A DNA stretch of 64,000 nucleotides from Phorcus lineatus. Its lineage: Eukaryota > Mollusca > Gastropoda > Trochida > Trochidae. The stretch lies in NCBI GenBank assembly GCA_921293015.1, contig OV121081.1:60157022-60221021 (forward strand), read 5' to 3'. Positions within the stretch are counted from its first letter, which is position 1; each line of letters opens with the position of its first letter. Under the pieces are notes generated by a model that had not been told where the DNA came from, searched no databases, and was given only the letters and a program-made list of their open reading frames with translations. Position numbers and translations under genes: made by a program. Of this stretch, positions 14,253 to 25,498 are shown piece after piece.

Positions 14253-14459
14253 AGTTACCCTGACCCTCAATCCAATGTGTCACGTAAAATTGTGCGATCG
14301 CTGTGTTCAGAACCAACCGATGCGGGATGGGTGGATTTCAACACTTTTGATATTAATTTAGATGATAGTATTCACCCTAAATGCATACGACGAATATTCG
14401 ACAAGCGCACAAGGAAGCACATATGCACGTGTGGGAGAGTATTGCATATCATTAGATGA
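14253..14459 (+). CDS. Possible exon or coding remnant, unrecognised
   Basis: An open stretch of 68 codons runs from just after a TAA to a TGA at 14457-14459, with no ATG at its head. Its make-up is unlike the Lys/Asn/Ile/Phe-rich chance frames nearby. It contains an acidic stretch (VDFNTFDINLDD) followed by a basic, cysteine-containing end (RKHICTCGR). The surrounding 14.08-14.57 kb is richer in CpG than its flanks. No domain was recognised and no strong splice sites were identified. It may be an exon, a decayed element, or chance. Confidence 0.18.
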   Translation, partial: SYPDPQSNVSRKIVRSLCSEPTDAGWVDFNTFDINLDDSIHPKCIRRIFDKRTRKHICTCGRVLHIIR

Positions 14460-14570
14460 CGTCATCAAGATCAAGTTTTCTCTGACAGTAGGATATGCGC
14501 ATTAGAACTACCTATCTAATGACCGTCAAAAGGAGTTGTCGACCTTACGTCGCTACTTGACCAGACTTAA

Positions 14571-17300
14571 ATCAATCAAATTATGAATATAAAAATCAAA
14601 TGCTAAATTGAGACACATGATACATTATTGCATCATGGAATTATATCAAATGAAAAAATTATAGATTTAATAATCTTTTTTAAATTTTAACGCTTTTTGA
14701 ATATACCTATAACGAATAATAATCAATGAATTTGAAACAACATAATAAATTTAGCATTATCAATTATATAAGCGAGATTTTACCAAAATACAGTTTTTAA
14801 GATATTTATCCTCCTTATTAAACTTTCATTTTATTAACGTTTAACTCATAAACACGCTTTCTGAATTAGGATTTCCTCTCTCTTTATTGACATTTACCAG
14901 CTGAGTAGCTGATCACATAGGACATTGGGAGGTTTTCTATGAAACTGTTTATTGTGAAAGAATATAAAAGAATCTGCGCGAATTAGAAAATAAGTACTTT
15001 AGATTTTTCTGTATTTTGATTATGTGCATGTGACATTAAGTGCAATTAAGTGACATCTCTTTATGATTTTTGTTGATTTGCTTCCTTCACTGATTCATAT
15101 ATAAATACTATTGGTGCATTAGTTCTTGAAACGGAAAGATAACTAATACAACCCTCTTACTTCAGTTTAATTAATTACTTTGAAGAATATATGTTTAATT
15201 ATTGTTGGGTGAGTTTCTCATTCAAACGATGTGCAACACGTATTTTACAGAAAAGCAAAGTGGTGTTCTGTCACCTTCTTTCAAAAGGTTGAGCAAAAGG
15301 TATGTATTTGGATAATCTGATATTTACGACCGGCTAAAATACATTGTTAATGTTGGTACAATTCAAAGTATACCCATTTAAAACAAAGTACAAACATTTT
15401 GTCAAATTTATCATCTCCAGAAAGTCAAACATTTCATTACTCCACCCGATAATGCGTAATTGAAGATACTATAATCAAGTATCAAGCAAAACCCACTAGC
15501 GGCCATTTCTGTGTGAACACCATTAATCATTTTAGGTAGGGAAAAGAATTCGTATAGCTTAATCGATCATGGAATGTTCGTTTTAAAACTGCCTCAAAAG
15601 ACATCAGCTTGCAATTGGAAATAAAAATTCAAAATACTTTAGAAAAATTAATATTCAACAACAATTAACGCAAAGTCTACTTCATTACTTCTGATTCAAA
15701 ACTTCAAAAGATCAGTTTCAACACAAGCTGGTTGTTAAAGTAAAAAGTTCAGGTAATCCTAATAAATAGTCACCAAGATATAGTTCCCATAGAGAACTAT
15801 CCAGGTCGTTCTTGTATTGAAACATTGCTTTACACAAAATCACGGTTAATAGTGACTCATGCTTAAGTGCTATCCACAGAATTTAAGCAGTATTTGCAGA
15901 TTTTGATATTTTGCCGAAATAAAACTTCACCGACAACATGCTTGACCTAGTACAGGTATCTAGAGCTGATATTTTTATATTTCATTCCTCCTGTTCATTT
16001 ATCACCGTCTAATGGGATCAGAAGCAATTCAAACGAATAAAACGAGCCCCCCTACTAGCACACGAAATCATCAAGCCATCATCTTGGGTTCATCCTGAAG
16101 TCGAACCATGTTTATGCAAACAGTTATCTCACTCACAGACAGATGAGGGTCTGTGAAGTTTACATTCTGACTTCTAGAAAACTTAAGTTTTAGCGTGATT
16201 ATCGATAAGGTTTAGCAGGCTCTCAGCTATACCTCAATGAAGTCTGTGAAAGATTAAACAATCTTATCTCCACGATATTGATACCGCTGCTGTTTGTTTA
16301 ATTAGGATATATGTAACTGGGGGAAATATACTGACAGGTTTCGTGTTGCTTTTATTGCTTGTTCACTTTGAGGTCATACTATATCGTATATATTATTTGT
16401 AAATTGCATATATTTACTTATTACTTCCTTGAAACAAAATATAATGAAATGCAGTCATTTTTGTAGCTTAGCTGAATTGTTGGTTGTTATAGTTTCATGG
16501 GGTTTGATTTGAAATAAAGTCTTTTGACATGAAATTTAGTTACACACTGAAAATTAGTTTATGGTTTATGATGACGGTATAAGTATTTTATAAATCATAT
16601 TCTATCAATTTATACACACACTGAACAGGACACTACCTGTCCGCATATTTTATTATCAAGCAAGGCAATCCAATTTAATTAGGGTAAGCTGTATGATTAT
16701 TAACAGAAAAAATCAAGTTTTCACCTCATACCCTAAGCTGCTCATGTGTTAAATGATGATGTTGCAAATATCTCAAAGGTCTCACAGCTTTCGTTATAAT
16801 CAGGCAGATTCGATAAGAAATGTACCAAGGTCATGTGTCCCCATGTCTACTAAAGTATACAGGCAACTGGTTTGTATTAGATTTATCAAGCATTGATTCT
16901 TTAGCTGAACTAAAAACTCATCATTTTTACCTACTTCCTTCTTGAGTCCTAAAGTGTGTCCTCTCTTAGGATTACACACGCAATGGAAAATATTAATCCC
17001 CCATCAGGCTTAAAAGAAACTCATTATTTCCGCCATACACTTAATCATAGACTAATACAGTAATCCGAAACTCAACTGAAACGTACTTTAATGATACTAC
17101 CTCACAAATTGAAAATATCAGTGCTTGAGGCAAAAACCACGTGGATCAGCCGTATGCATCGTGCTGATAAATCTAATTATTTTATCTGTGAAATAGATAT
17201 ATGATTGTCTTGCAAATGAGTAATATGATGTACACATGTATACAAAACTATGATTAAAATATTAGAATGATAAAACAGTCGATATGAGAATAGATTTGAT
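14571..17300. other. AT-rich non-coding stretch
   Basis: No gene, element or repeat array was found. It lies downstream of the candidate terminal exon at 17382-17646 in minus-strand sense. Confidence 0.45.
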
Positions 17301-17323
17301 TGTTTCTTCTCTTTTTAATTCAT

Positions 17324-17329
17324 TTTATT
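17324..17329 (-). promoter_or_regulatory. Candidate polyadenylation signal AATAAA
   Basis: AATAAA on the minus strand lies 53 bp beyond the stop codon of the candidate terminal exon at 17382. The hexamer is common in AT-rich DNA, so position is the only support. Confidence 0.3.
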
Positions 17330-17381
17330 TTAAAATATTTAATCACTGACTTGACAAATTTGCTTCTAGCCCATCAATTGA

Positions 17382-17646
17382 TTATTCATCAAATCTTTTA
17401 AAGGCATAAAATCCATAATTATTGTCAATATCAAATGAATAATCAAATGTACTATACTTTATGATATGTTGTTGACTAGATATTGGATATTCACCTGAAC
17501 TATCACTATGATATCGAAAAGGTTGATAGAAGATAGAGAAGAAATCATATGATTTGTAGAAATTTAAAGGGACTTTATATGTCTCCCAAAAAACATTACT
17601 CCATGTCTTAAGGGGGTAAAACATCTTAACCCAACCACCTGTAATC
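17382..17646 (-). CDS. Candidate terminal coding exon, unrecognised protein
   Basis: The minus strand is open from 17646 to a TAA at 17382-17384, about 88 codons. The upstream edge matches a 3' splice site: a pyrimidine-rich run (TTTTCCTTTAG) ends at 17647, giving an exon that begins with the last base of a split codon. The encoded tail starts ITGGWVKMFYPLK and is rich in aromatic and acidic residues. Codons look less AT-skewed than in chance frames nearby. An AATAAA lies 53 bp past the stop. An internal ATG at 17622-17624 could be a start if there is no intron. The family was not recognised. Upstream exons would have to lie at higher coordinates, and none was joined with confidence. Confidence 0.32.
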
Positions 17647-17659
17647 CTAAAGGAAAACT

Positions 17660-19172
17660 TGACCGATCATGGTATGTTCGTTTTGATTAACATTGCCTTA
17701 TAATTGGAAACATTTATTTTCGTTTTCGTGATATATCTTTATTCAGCTGAAAAAAGTGCTTCTGCTCCTTTAATCCAATAGAGGTAATCATTCAGTCCTC
17801 GTATATCAAAGATTTCACCGCGATTTGGAAAACATTCTATAAATCAGACTTAACATATTGAAATGCCAATCTCTTATCAAAACTGTTTTCTTTCACAGTA
17901 AATCTCTAAGAGACTAGGGATATTTAATAAAACTAATTGGTTTATTGATTTCATTGGGCTCTACTCTAAAGAGGAAGTGTATTTCCTTTGAAAGTATTAA
18001 TAACGTGGTCTCTTTTGCAACGCTAGACAACTTTTTCAATTAAGTTTTACTGGATGGAAATCAATAAACCCAAAACGTTCATGTCTAAGCACTTCATTTC
18101 TGACATCAACACTTGAGGTATGGTACTTCCTCTATTTCATCAAATCTATTTAGTTGGTGAAACGGATAACGTGATCTTTTCTATATGTGGCATGTTCGAT
18201 TTTTGTCTGCATCGAAAGCAATATATTCAACATGCAACATCGTTGTCTGAGCTAGTTATTGGCCGGCTCCGATGAAATATTTTTTATCACAAATCGGAAA
18301 GTTCACTACTTTGATATATCTAATTCAACTAAGTTGTTGAAAATAAAAAATAAAATGAATATGTATATGACATGTTTTATACTTATATACTGTTCGGTCG
18401 CGGTCGCGGTCGCGGTTGTTATTATGTATTTACTAAGAAACAGGCATCATCCTTTATTTTAAGTATCCCATCCTGAAGGACATTTATCTCAAGATTTAGG
18501 CAAAGATTATGTCTATGATCGCCTTATATTTAAGCTCTTTTTCATTAAGTTGGTTATCTATGGCCCAAGAATATATTTTCATGAAAAATGCCTTTCGACT
18601 GTTCACAATACTTTCAATATTATAAAACACATGTGCATATAAGTACATGAAGATTTAAGTCGTGTACAATTTTGAGTTGCGCTGTCACAGTTTTGTTTAG
18701 TACATATATCACTATGAAGAAAATTTAATGCGATGTTACTGATCTCTTTTATCTTTTACAAAAGTGATAATTTAAGCTAATAATTGTACAATATAATACT
18801 ACATGAAAATGCCGGCTGGTGTTAAGTTGGTAAAGATAAGAAAAACATCTAAACTCAAAGTGTACATGTGATTTCAAAGCAGCAAAACATTGTCACTGTA
18901 CCATGTTTGAAGCATGAAATGTACTCGTAAGTTCCCTTTCCGACATCCACTTAATTAATACTAACAATAGATTTGTCAAGCCAAGACCTTAATGGATGCT
19001 ATTCGTTAAGGTAGGTATATTAGCGTTTAGTGACGGATATGTGTATTTATCAGTGTACATTCAGAATAACAATAGCATGTGTAAGTACAATGTGAAATCT
19101 TTTTAGATAATGGAAGTATTAGAACATATAGTGCATCATAACTCCTCTTTCTAAAATAGCATAATACTCATT
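17660..19172. other. AT-rich non-coding stretch
   Basis: No gene or mobile element was recognised. The only structure seen is a short CGGTCG hexamer run at 18395-18416, listed separately. Confidence 0.45.
18395..18416. repeat. Short CGGTCG hexanucleotide repeat
   Basis: Three and a half units of CGGTCG form a small GC-rich island in AT-rich surroundings. Confidence 0.8.
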
Positions 19173-19175
19173 GAG

Positions 19176-19179
19176 ATAA

Positions 19180-19209
<30 letters not shown>
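19176..19209 (-). repeat. (ATC)n 3' tail of the L2-like element
   Basis: About ten GAT units on the plus strand read as ATC on the element's strand. They sit about 80 bp beyond the ORF2 stop (19289-19291), in the position of the 3' terminal microsatellite of L2/CR1-type elements. Confidence 0.85.
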
Positions 19210-19210
<1 letters not shown>

Positions 19211-19288
19211 TATTTCTTGTGCCAGTGTTCACCCACTAGTGCATGCTCATGGCGCATTTAAAACTATGTACAAGGAGAAGGGAGAATT

Positions 19289-20852
19289 TCAGTTGAAAGC
19301 TTTTTTGAAGAGGTGTGTTTTCAGAGCTGTCTTGAAAGCATCCAAAGATGGTGAAAGTTTGATGTTGAGTGGCAAAGCATTCCATAGGACAGGGGCAACA
19401 TATTGGAAGCTTCTCTTTCCGAACGCTGACAACTTGGCATGTGGAACTGTCAAAAGATATTGATCCTGGGAACGTAGAGTTCTGGAAGGAACGTACTGGG
19501 ACAAGAGAGTTGAGAGATACGAGGGAGCAACATTGTGGAGGCACTTGAACACAATGCACAGAACTTTGAATTCAATCCGATATTGGACAGGAAGCCAATG
19601 TAGAGATTTTAAAACGGGAGTTATATGCTCAAATTTGGAAGTTAGTGAAATAATTCTAGCAGCAGTGTTTTGAACTTTCATTTGATCTTTGGATAGTCCA
19701 GTGAGCAGGCTGTTACAGTAGTCAAGACGGGAAGATACAAGACATCTGACAAGAATATGCGCAGTTTCTTTTGTGAGGTATTTCCTGATGGTACCAATTG
19801 CTTTTAGGTGAAAATAGCACGTCTTGCACAAATGGTCAACTTATTACGACATGGACAGGTCAGCCTGAAGTTGAACTCCAAGATCTTTCACTTGACTTGA
19901 TGGGGAGATACAGGCTGACGCAATCTTCACATGGTTGACATCCAAACTGGCAAGATGACCTTGTCTTCCAACTAACAATATTTCCGTTTTGTCCTGATTT
20001 AGCTTTAACTTTCTGTTTGTCATCCATGACTTCATTTCAGAAGTTTTCCAGGTTTTTTAGAGTGTCAGAAAATGATTCAGAGCTAAATCTGTTTAATAGC
20101 TGGACATCATCTGCATATGAGAAGTGTGGCGTGTCAAACTTGTCAGTGATGGTTTTAACATTATTGACATAAATGAGAAATAGTACTGGGCCCAACACAG
20201 AGCCTTGTGAGACACCACAAGATAGAACTGACATCTCGGAAATAGTCCCAGATACACACACAGATTGCCTTCTGGTGTTGAGATACGATGCAAAACCAAG
20301 ATAGAGCTGTATCAGTTATGCCAATTTGATGCTGTAGAATTTGCAGAAGTTGGGAATGTTCGACCGTATCAAAGGCTGCACTAAGATCCAAAAGTGTCAG
20401 CGCTGCCATATCTCCAGAATCCACAAGACACTTCAGATCGTTCACAACTCTCAGGAGCAAAGTCTCTGCAGAATGATGTGGTCGATATGCGGACTGGTAG
20501 TCATCCAGGATATCATGGTGGTTGATGTGTTTCATCAGTTGTCTGGTGACAGCTTTTTCCACAAGCTTCGAAAGAAAACTCAGATTCGAAACGGGTCGAT
20601 AGTTTTTAAGTTGGTTTGGGTCAAGTTTGGTATTCTTCAACAACGGAGTAACAATAGCATCTTTTAAGCAAGATGGGAAAATGCCGGATGAAAGACTGTT
20701 ATTGATAATGTCAGTTAGAACTTGGCTTGCCAGCACTGCCGGCAATTTGCTTCCTGCAGTATAAACACTTTTGCTCTCTAACAACTTTGCAGAAAGCATT
20801 TCTTTGAGACTTGTAAATTTGGCGATGAATTTCCAATTTGGATCTTCTCCCT
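19289..20852 (-). pseudogene. L2-like ORF2, reverse transcriptase and C-terminal part (broken)
   Basis: In minus-strand order the fragment carries the fingers region (NYRPVSNLSFLSKLVEKAV), a YRPHHSAETLLL motif, the palm motif LLDLSAAFDTVEH, GVSQGSVLGPVLF, then the catalytic SYADD and the connection region (KLKLNQDKTEILLVGR). It ends with the conserved C-terminal block and a TGA at 19289-19291. Visible lesions are a one-base frameshift in an A4 run at 20292-20295 (plus strand), a second frameshift near 20037-20045, and two adjacent stop codons at 19841-19846. The segment before the fingers, around 20700-20850, looks shorter than usual for the group. In life this domain would copy the element's RNA at the nicked target site. 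Confidence 0.88.
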
Positions 20853-20855
20853 TTA
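20853..20855. other. TTA target-site duplication, left
   Basis: TTA immediately precedes the element end AGCCC at 20856 and matches TTA at 23675-23677. Confidence 0.7.
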
Positions 20856-20872
20856 AGCCCAACTCACACTAC
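20856..20872 (+). repeat. Left terminal inverted repeat of the 2.8-kb transposon
   Basis: AGCCCAACTCACACTAC, perfect inverse of 23658-23674. Confidence 0.9.
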
Positions 20873-21488
20873 ACACGATTGTACTACGGTAACATTACGA
20901 TTCGATCGTACGGGTATCGTATTGGGTTTTTTACGATCTGTTATGTGAAGACGGTTTCTGTACGTGAGGTACACAATGTGGGTACAATCATTGCACGAAA
21001 GATCACGATTCCAACACGGTCAGAACACAATCAACACAAACGTAACACAACGCTTTCACGATGCAATCACGAGTGGAGTAAAAATAATGCACGTTTTTAA
21101 ATAATTTTTAGAGCAAAAAAGGTTAACCATTGATTTTAATGATCAATGTAGAATTGATATCCATCTTGTGATGTATTGCAGCTTTGAAATACAATTTCAT
21201 TGCGATAAAGACATTATTGCGTATATTACTAATTCTAACATTATCTTCGGACAATCTTCCGGAGTTTTTCTCTCATCTTCTGTTTTTATGCAAATAGCTG
21301 CCGAAGGTGTTTCACAGGCATTCCTTCTGATCCAAAGCAGTTGAATTTCAAGCACGTAAGGACGTTTACATCGTGACATTGAGAAACTTGCCAAGGTGAT
21401 CGATAATTGAGGACATTATGATTCGCTTCCTACCAAATTATGAAACATCCGCATTTCTACATGTTGATCATCACATTCACTTGATCTA

Positions 21489-22120
21489 TAGATGCATACC
21501 GACCGTTTGTTCACATGCCTGCGTCTTCTAGTGAAAATATCATATTATTTGGCATGTTTTTGCGGCATCAAAGCTTTACGAAAAAGAACCAGATGATGTT
21601 CAATTTACGATACAGAAATGAATGTCCATTGTAGTTCAACGTCAATAGGATGTCATTCCCAACAATTAAGCATAGCAGTTTTGGCAGGTCATTAAAGTGA
21701 CCAGGGGTCAAAATTCCGAAAACATAAATTTAATTTTTCGCTACAAAATCCATTTAAAGTGGTCAACATTTTTAAACACAAGTTATGTTTGTTCCCATGC
21801 ACTAAGTCAGTGTGACTGTGCTGATTTTTTTCTCAGGTATTAGAACTGGAATAGTAACCGTTTAATCGAAATTTCAGGAAATCAGAATTTCGAAAATATA
21901 ACCCCTTCTGTCTGTTTCATCCTGCCTAACTTCGAATTATTGCATGACAGACAAGACGACTCCAACATAAGTTAAAGAATGGCTTTTTTACGCATTGTCA
22001 ATTGATCATTCAATGTCAGTTTTGCTAAAGTTATTCTAATGACGTCTTTACAAAACCAAAATTACATGATATTTGCGCTACATTACAGTGGTATGTGAAC
22101 AAACTTTGGATATGCAGCTG
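21489..22120 (-). mobile_element. TA-flanked MITE, copy A (nested)
   Basis: The left end (near GATGCATACCGACCGTTTGTT) and right end (AACAAACTTTGGATATGCAG) are imperfect inverted repeats of about 60 bp, each bordered by TA. The full length is about 632 bp with no coding capacity. It aligns with the reverse complement of copy B at 36269-36879, including the interior words GACCAGGGGTCAA and AAATTACATGATATTT. TA target duplication and CAG-type ends point to a Tc1/mariner-type non-autonomous element. It sits inside the 2.8-kb transposon and is therefore younger than it. Confidence 0.8.
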
Positions 22121-23657
22121 TATATGAATATCGAGCGCCCAAATTACCATTTTCGAATTCTAGGTCATTAATTGTAATCATTCCAAAAACGTGAGTCTGT
22201 GGTAAATTCTTTAAAAATTGGCTTGAGAGAGCAATACAAGCATCCCCATTGTTATCATTATTACCGGCTTTGTACAAAATGGATTCAGTTTAATTTCTTA
22301 TTGATAACAATAAGATATGCGATTCATTCTAGCAGAGAACAAACCAAAGTAAACATTATACCCAGTGAAATCACTATTTCTTCGTCTTATGTGTTCGGAA
22401 GTTGTTTTTTATTAACTTATTTGAATTTTCGTACGATTGCGTATGAAAATTCTACATTAGTATGATAAGTCCTATGTACAAAATCTTCAGTAGCATGAAT
22501 ATGTTAAACACTCATTTTTCTGATATGTCTGATATGTATATTTTTGCAGTATACAGTTAATACGTCTACCATACCTTTGATTGGCTACCATATTATGTTG
22601 CTTGTGATGAATTCTTGTTGCATTTTATCATATCTTGAAATTGCCGCAGTAATTTGTAACCTTATTTCTTCCCTATCATTTAAATGTATACTTTCATGTA
22701 GAAAATTCTTCGTTAGTTTTCACAAGTATTGTCCGTTTATGCATCTTTAAACTTTGCATTCTGCACAAAATATAATTTCAAAGATCTAATAAATTCAAAA
22801 GTACACAAATGTATTTCATTGAATATGCACTTTCATTTTGAGTCTTCATTTAACAGCAAAGCTTCTTTCATAGCCGTGTGTGACGACAAACATGTTATCC
22901 ATGCATGCGGCGTTTCCATTTGCTGAAATATTGCATTGAAGTCTATCCTACAATATTTTGGCGTTAGGGAAACCTGCTTGAAGCCCGATAAGAGCTTGTA
23001 TTAGAACATTGGTTGTGTAGGAATCAACCTACAACTTGACAAAACAGTCCGTATGCACGGGTAGAGAATTCGTTCGACATTCGTTCGTCACCATCGCAAA
23101 ACCTTACCATCATTTGTGCTGACTTGTTGACTGAAAGTAAGACACGCGAATCACACGTGATGAAAACTTTTTGACGGGAAACGCTCTTGTTGGTGCAAGT
23201 TCAACCCAACATCGTGTAAAGATTGTATCCTGATCGTACAGTAATCGTGTGACACCGTGTTCAGTACGAGCTGTCATCGTGGTCCTAGAGTCTAGCACCA
23301 TAAGGGTTAATTTAACATTACTACGATAATATTACGATTGCAAGAAGGACAATTTATCGATCGTGTTGTGGACGTGTTGTAGTTGTGCTGTTATCGTGTC
23401 CTAAGGTTGAAGCACGATCAACACAATAACTATACATACACTACACAATCACCACACAATCACTACACGATCGACACGCCCACAACACGATTTTCTGAAA
23501 TTAGGAACATGTTTGCAATTTGAACGAATCGTGTTGGAAAAATAGCACGATCAGCCCAATCACTGTACGGTAACCACACAATAACAGCACAATAATCATA
23601 CAATAACAACACGATGACTACACGACACTTTCGTACATCGATCGTAGTCGATCGTAC

Positions 23658-23674
23658 GTAGTGTGAGTTGGGCT
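23658..23674 (-). repeat. Right terminal inverted repeat of the 2.8-kb transposon
   Basis: GTAGTGTGAGTTGGGCT, perfect inverse of 20856-20872. Confidence 0.9.
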
Positions 23675-23677
23675 TTA
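23675..23677. other. TTA target-site duplication, right
   Basis: Matches TTA at 20853-20855 on the other side of the insertion. Confidence 0.7.
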
Positions 23678-24858
23678 CGCTCAGCTTGACGTCTCTGACG
23701 TTTGGCATCATGAACAGGTTCATTATACCAAGGACATCCTTTGCGCTGTATGAATGTACGCTCCTTGAGTGGTGCATGACAGTCCAGCAGTTGGCGAAGT
23801 GAGCTGTTGTACAATTCCGCCTATTTGTCACAATCAGACAGAGAGGTTGTAACAAGATCAGAGGTTGACAAATCTTGACTGAAATGATCATTGTCAATTC
23901 CTTTAATATTACGACAGGCCTTTGTGACAACGTCCCTGTTTTGCTTCTGCATGTTAAGAGATACTCGCACAACACAATGGTCAGAGACTAAGTTGTCCTC
24001 CACAGCCACTTGGTTGATAAGAGAATCATTGTCTACAGAGGTGACAACCCAATCCAGGATATGGCCAGATTTATGAGTTGGTACGGAGACATGTTGCTTC
24101 AGATCATCGAAAAAGTCCGTATGTGAGAGCTTATTTTTCTTTGATGGAGGTGGGCGGTACAAACAGACGATTCGGAGAGATATGTTGAAAGATGATATCA
24201 CCACATCAATGTATTCAAATGATACAAAGTTCACCTTAGGTTTTACAACATCCACAACAAGTGAGCTCGAGGTTCTACAAATCATTCCAACCCAACCTCC
24301 CCTGCCTTGTCTGGGAACATGGGGAAAAGTAAAACCAGGAGGGGTCATTTCTGATATCAATGGTTTATCACCCGAATCTCGTAACCATGTTTCAGTTAAG
24401 AACATTACATCAATGTCTCCACTGATCAGCATATCTCTAATCTCAAGAGTCTTATTTCTAGATGATTGGGAATTCCAAACTATAACATTGACACGCTTTT
24501 GTAAGGTTTGTTGATGGGTTTTGAGCTGATTTTGGTCACAACTAATTCTCTTCAATTTCTTGCCAGCACGTATTGACCTCTTTGTTTTCCGAACCAGTGA
24601 AATCCCCAGATAATTGAGTTTCATAAACAATTCAGGTGAGAGTCTTTGCTTTGAAAGGCTTGGTATAGATTGTTGAATAGCCACCAGCTCCTCTCTATTG
24701 TAAGCAATGCGTCGTTGATTGGTATCCATTGTTCTCACTTGGCCTGTCCAGCTTGCTTCACCACTCACAGCTTGGGTATGAGTAACACCCAGGTTTGAAT
24801 ATGTTGTTGAAATCAAGCAAAATTTAACAACAATTGTCAATAAAGTAAAAATGTCCAA
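23678..24858 (-). pseudogene. L2-like ORF2, endonuclease part (broken)
   Basis: The frame opens with an ATG at 24856-24858. It carries the N-terminal motif YNREELVAIQ seen in this group, a basic segment (RKTKRSIRAGKKLKR), then endonuclease motifs: MFLTETWLR, LRIVCLYRPPP, SGHILDWVVTS and SDHCVV. The last holds the catalytic Asp-His pair. Between FFDDLK and QHVSVPTH the segment that normally carries the GDFN catalytic motif is absent; the junction is near 24098-24106. A TAG at 23821-23823 interrupts the frame, after which the same frame continues (YNSSLRQLLDCHAP, QRKGCPWYN) to the transposon insertion at 23674. The enzyme would nick target DNA; this copy could not. Confidence 0.87.
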
Positions 24859-24966
24859 TGATTTCAGGTCACAAAAACATCAGAATGATCCTTGCAAAAT
24901 GCTCTACCAGCTAGTCAAACTTTTAGGGCCATTGAGTAAGCATAAACTGTGTTAAACACACAAAAC

Positions 24967-25082
<116 letters not shown>

Positions 25083-25466
25083 AGAAAAGCAGCTGCCTAG
25101 CGCTTTCCACTCAGTCAGACCAACCTGAAACGTTTTAAGAATCATCCTTAACTCTGAACGTTATATTTTAACATGGTTTTGAATGACCTCCTTGAATGAT
25201 CTTACTTTCAAAGCATATAGTATGATTATTGACTTAAGCGTATGCCAGGGAATTGAACATTACGAAGTGTACTAGTGAAACAAGAGCCGTTAAGGTGATA
25301 TATTACCCATATGGGCGAGGAGACACAGGTGGATATTTTTTTGATATCCGCACATGTGTTCTTTAGTGATTCTCGGCGTTGATTGGTCTGTTACCCTGAG
25401 AATGAAATACGATTGGTTGACGGGACTATTTTCACGTTTCATTGATAAATAGAACGTGCCGAACAC

Positions 25467-25498
25467 ATGCATCGCCTTTCAAAGAAAAGCGTTGATAG
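25467..25498 (+). CDS. Possible short first exon ending at a consensus splice donor
   Basis: An ATG at 25467 opens ten codons (MHRLSKKSVD) to AG at 25498, followed by GTGAGC, an excellent 5' splice-site match. No acceptor partner was identified. The call rests on the donor and the open frame only. Confidence 0.15.

Larger units (their letters stand above)
20856..23674. mobile_element. Non-autonomous DNA transposon, 2.8 kb, PIF/Harbinger-like by its target site
   Basis: The ends are exact inverted repeats of 17 bp, AGCCCAACTCACACTAC, continuing imperfectly for about 15 bp more. A 3-bp TTA duplication flanks it, which fits the TWA preference of PIF/Harbinger; Zator also makes 3-bp duplications. 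Removing it rejoins the two halves of the L2-like ORF2, which fixes the borders independently. Both subterminal zones (20872-21090 and about 23040-23660) are filled with CACGAT/ATCGTG and ACAAT words, plausible transposase-binding repeats. Inside there is no transposase-like frame, so it would need enzyme supplied elsewhere. A TA-flanked MITE lies at 21489-22120. The superfamily call is inference from the duplication length. Confidence 0.82.
19176..24966 (-). mobile_element. L2/CR1-group non-LTR retrotransposon, decayed and interrupted
   Basis: Remnants of a single ORF2 run right to left: an endonuclease of the exonuclease-endonuclease-phosphatase fold, a linker, a reverse transcriptase with YADD at 20106-20117, and the typical C-terminal region (LHWLP, APVLWNALP, FKTALKTHLF). 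The 3' end is a short untranslated stretch and a trinucleotide (ATC)n tail at 19176-19209, as expected for elements of this group that end in microsatellite rather than poly(A). The 5' limit is uncertain; the (GA)n block at 24969 marks where recognisable sequence stops. No ORF1 was seen. A DNA transposon occupies 20856-23674. The copy is dead: internal deletion, stops, frameshifts and that insertion. The clade call rests on protein motifs, not on a tree. Confidence 0.85.

Noticed and set aside
20341-20667. 108-codon plus-strand frame
   Set aside because: Antisense shadow of the L2-like reverse transcriptase.
20849-23680. piggyBac-type TTAA insertion or hAT-type 8-bp duplication for the 2.8-kb element
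   Set aside because: The right flank reads TTTA, not TTAA, if borders are shifted, and no 8-bp match exists; TTA with AGCCC ends fits both sides exactly.
23596-23975. Minus frames that run from L2 sequence into the 2.8-kb transposon
   Set aside because: Chimeric reading across an insertion border; only the part to the right of 23674 belongs to ORF2.
24182-24514. 110-codon plus-strand frame
   Set aside because: Antisense shadow of the L2-like endonuclease.
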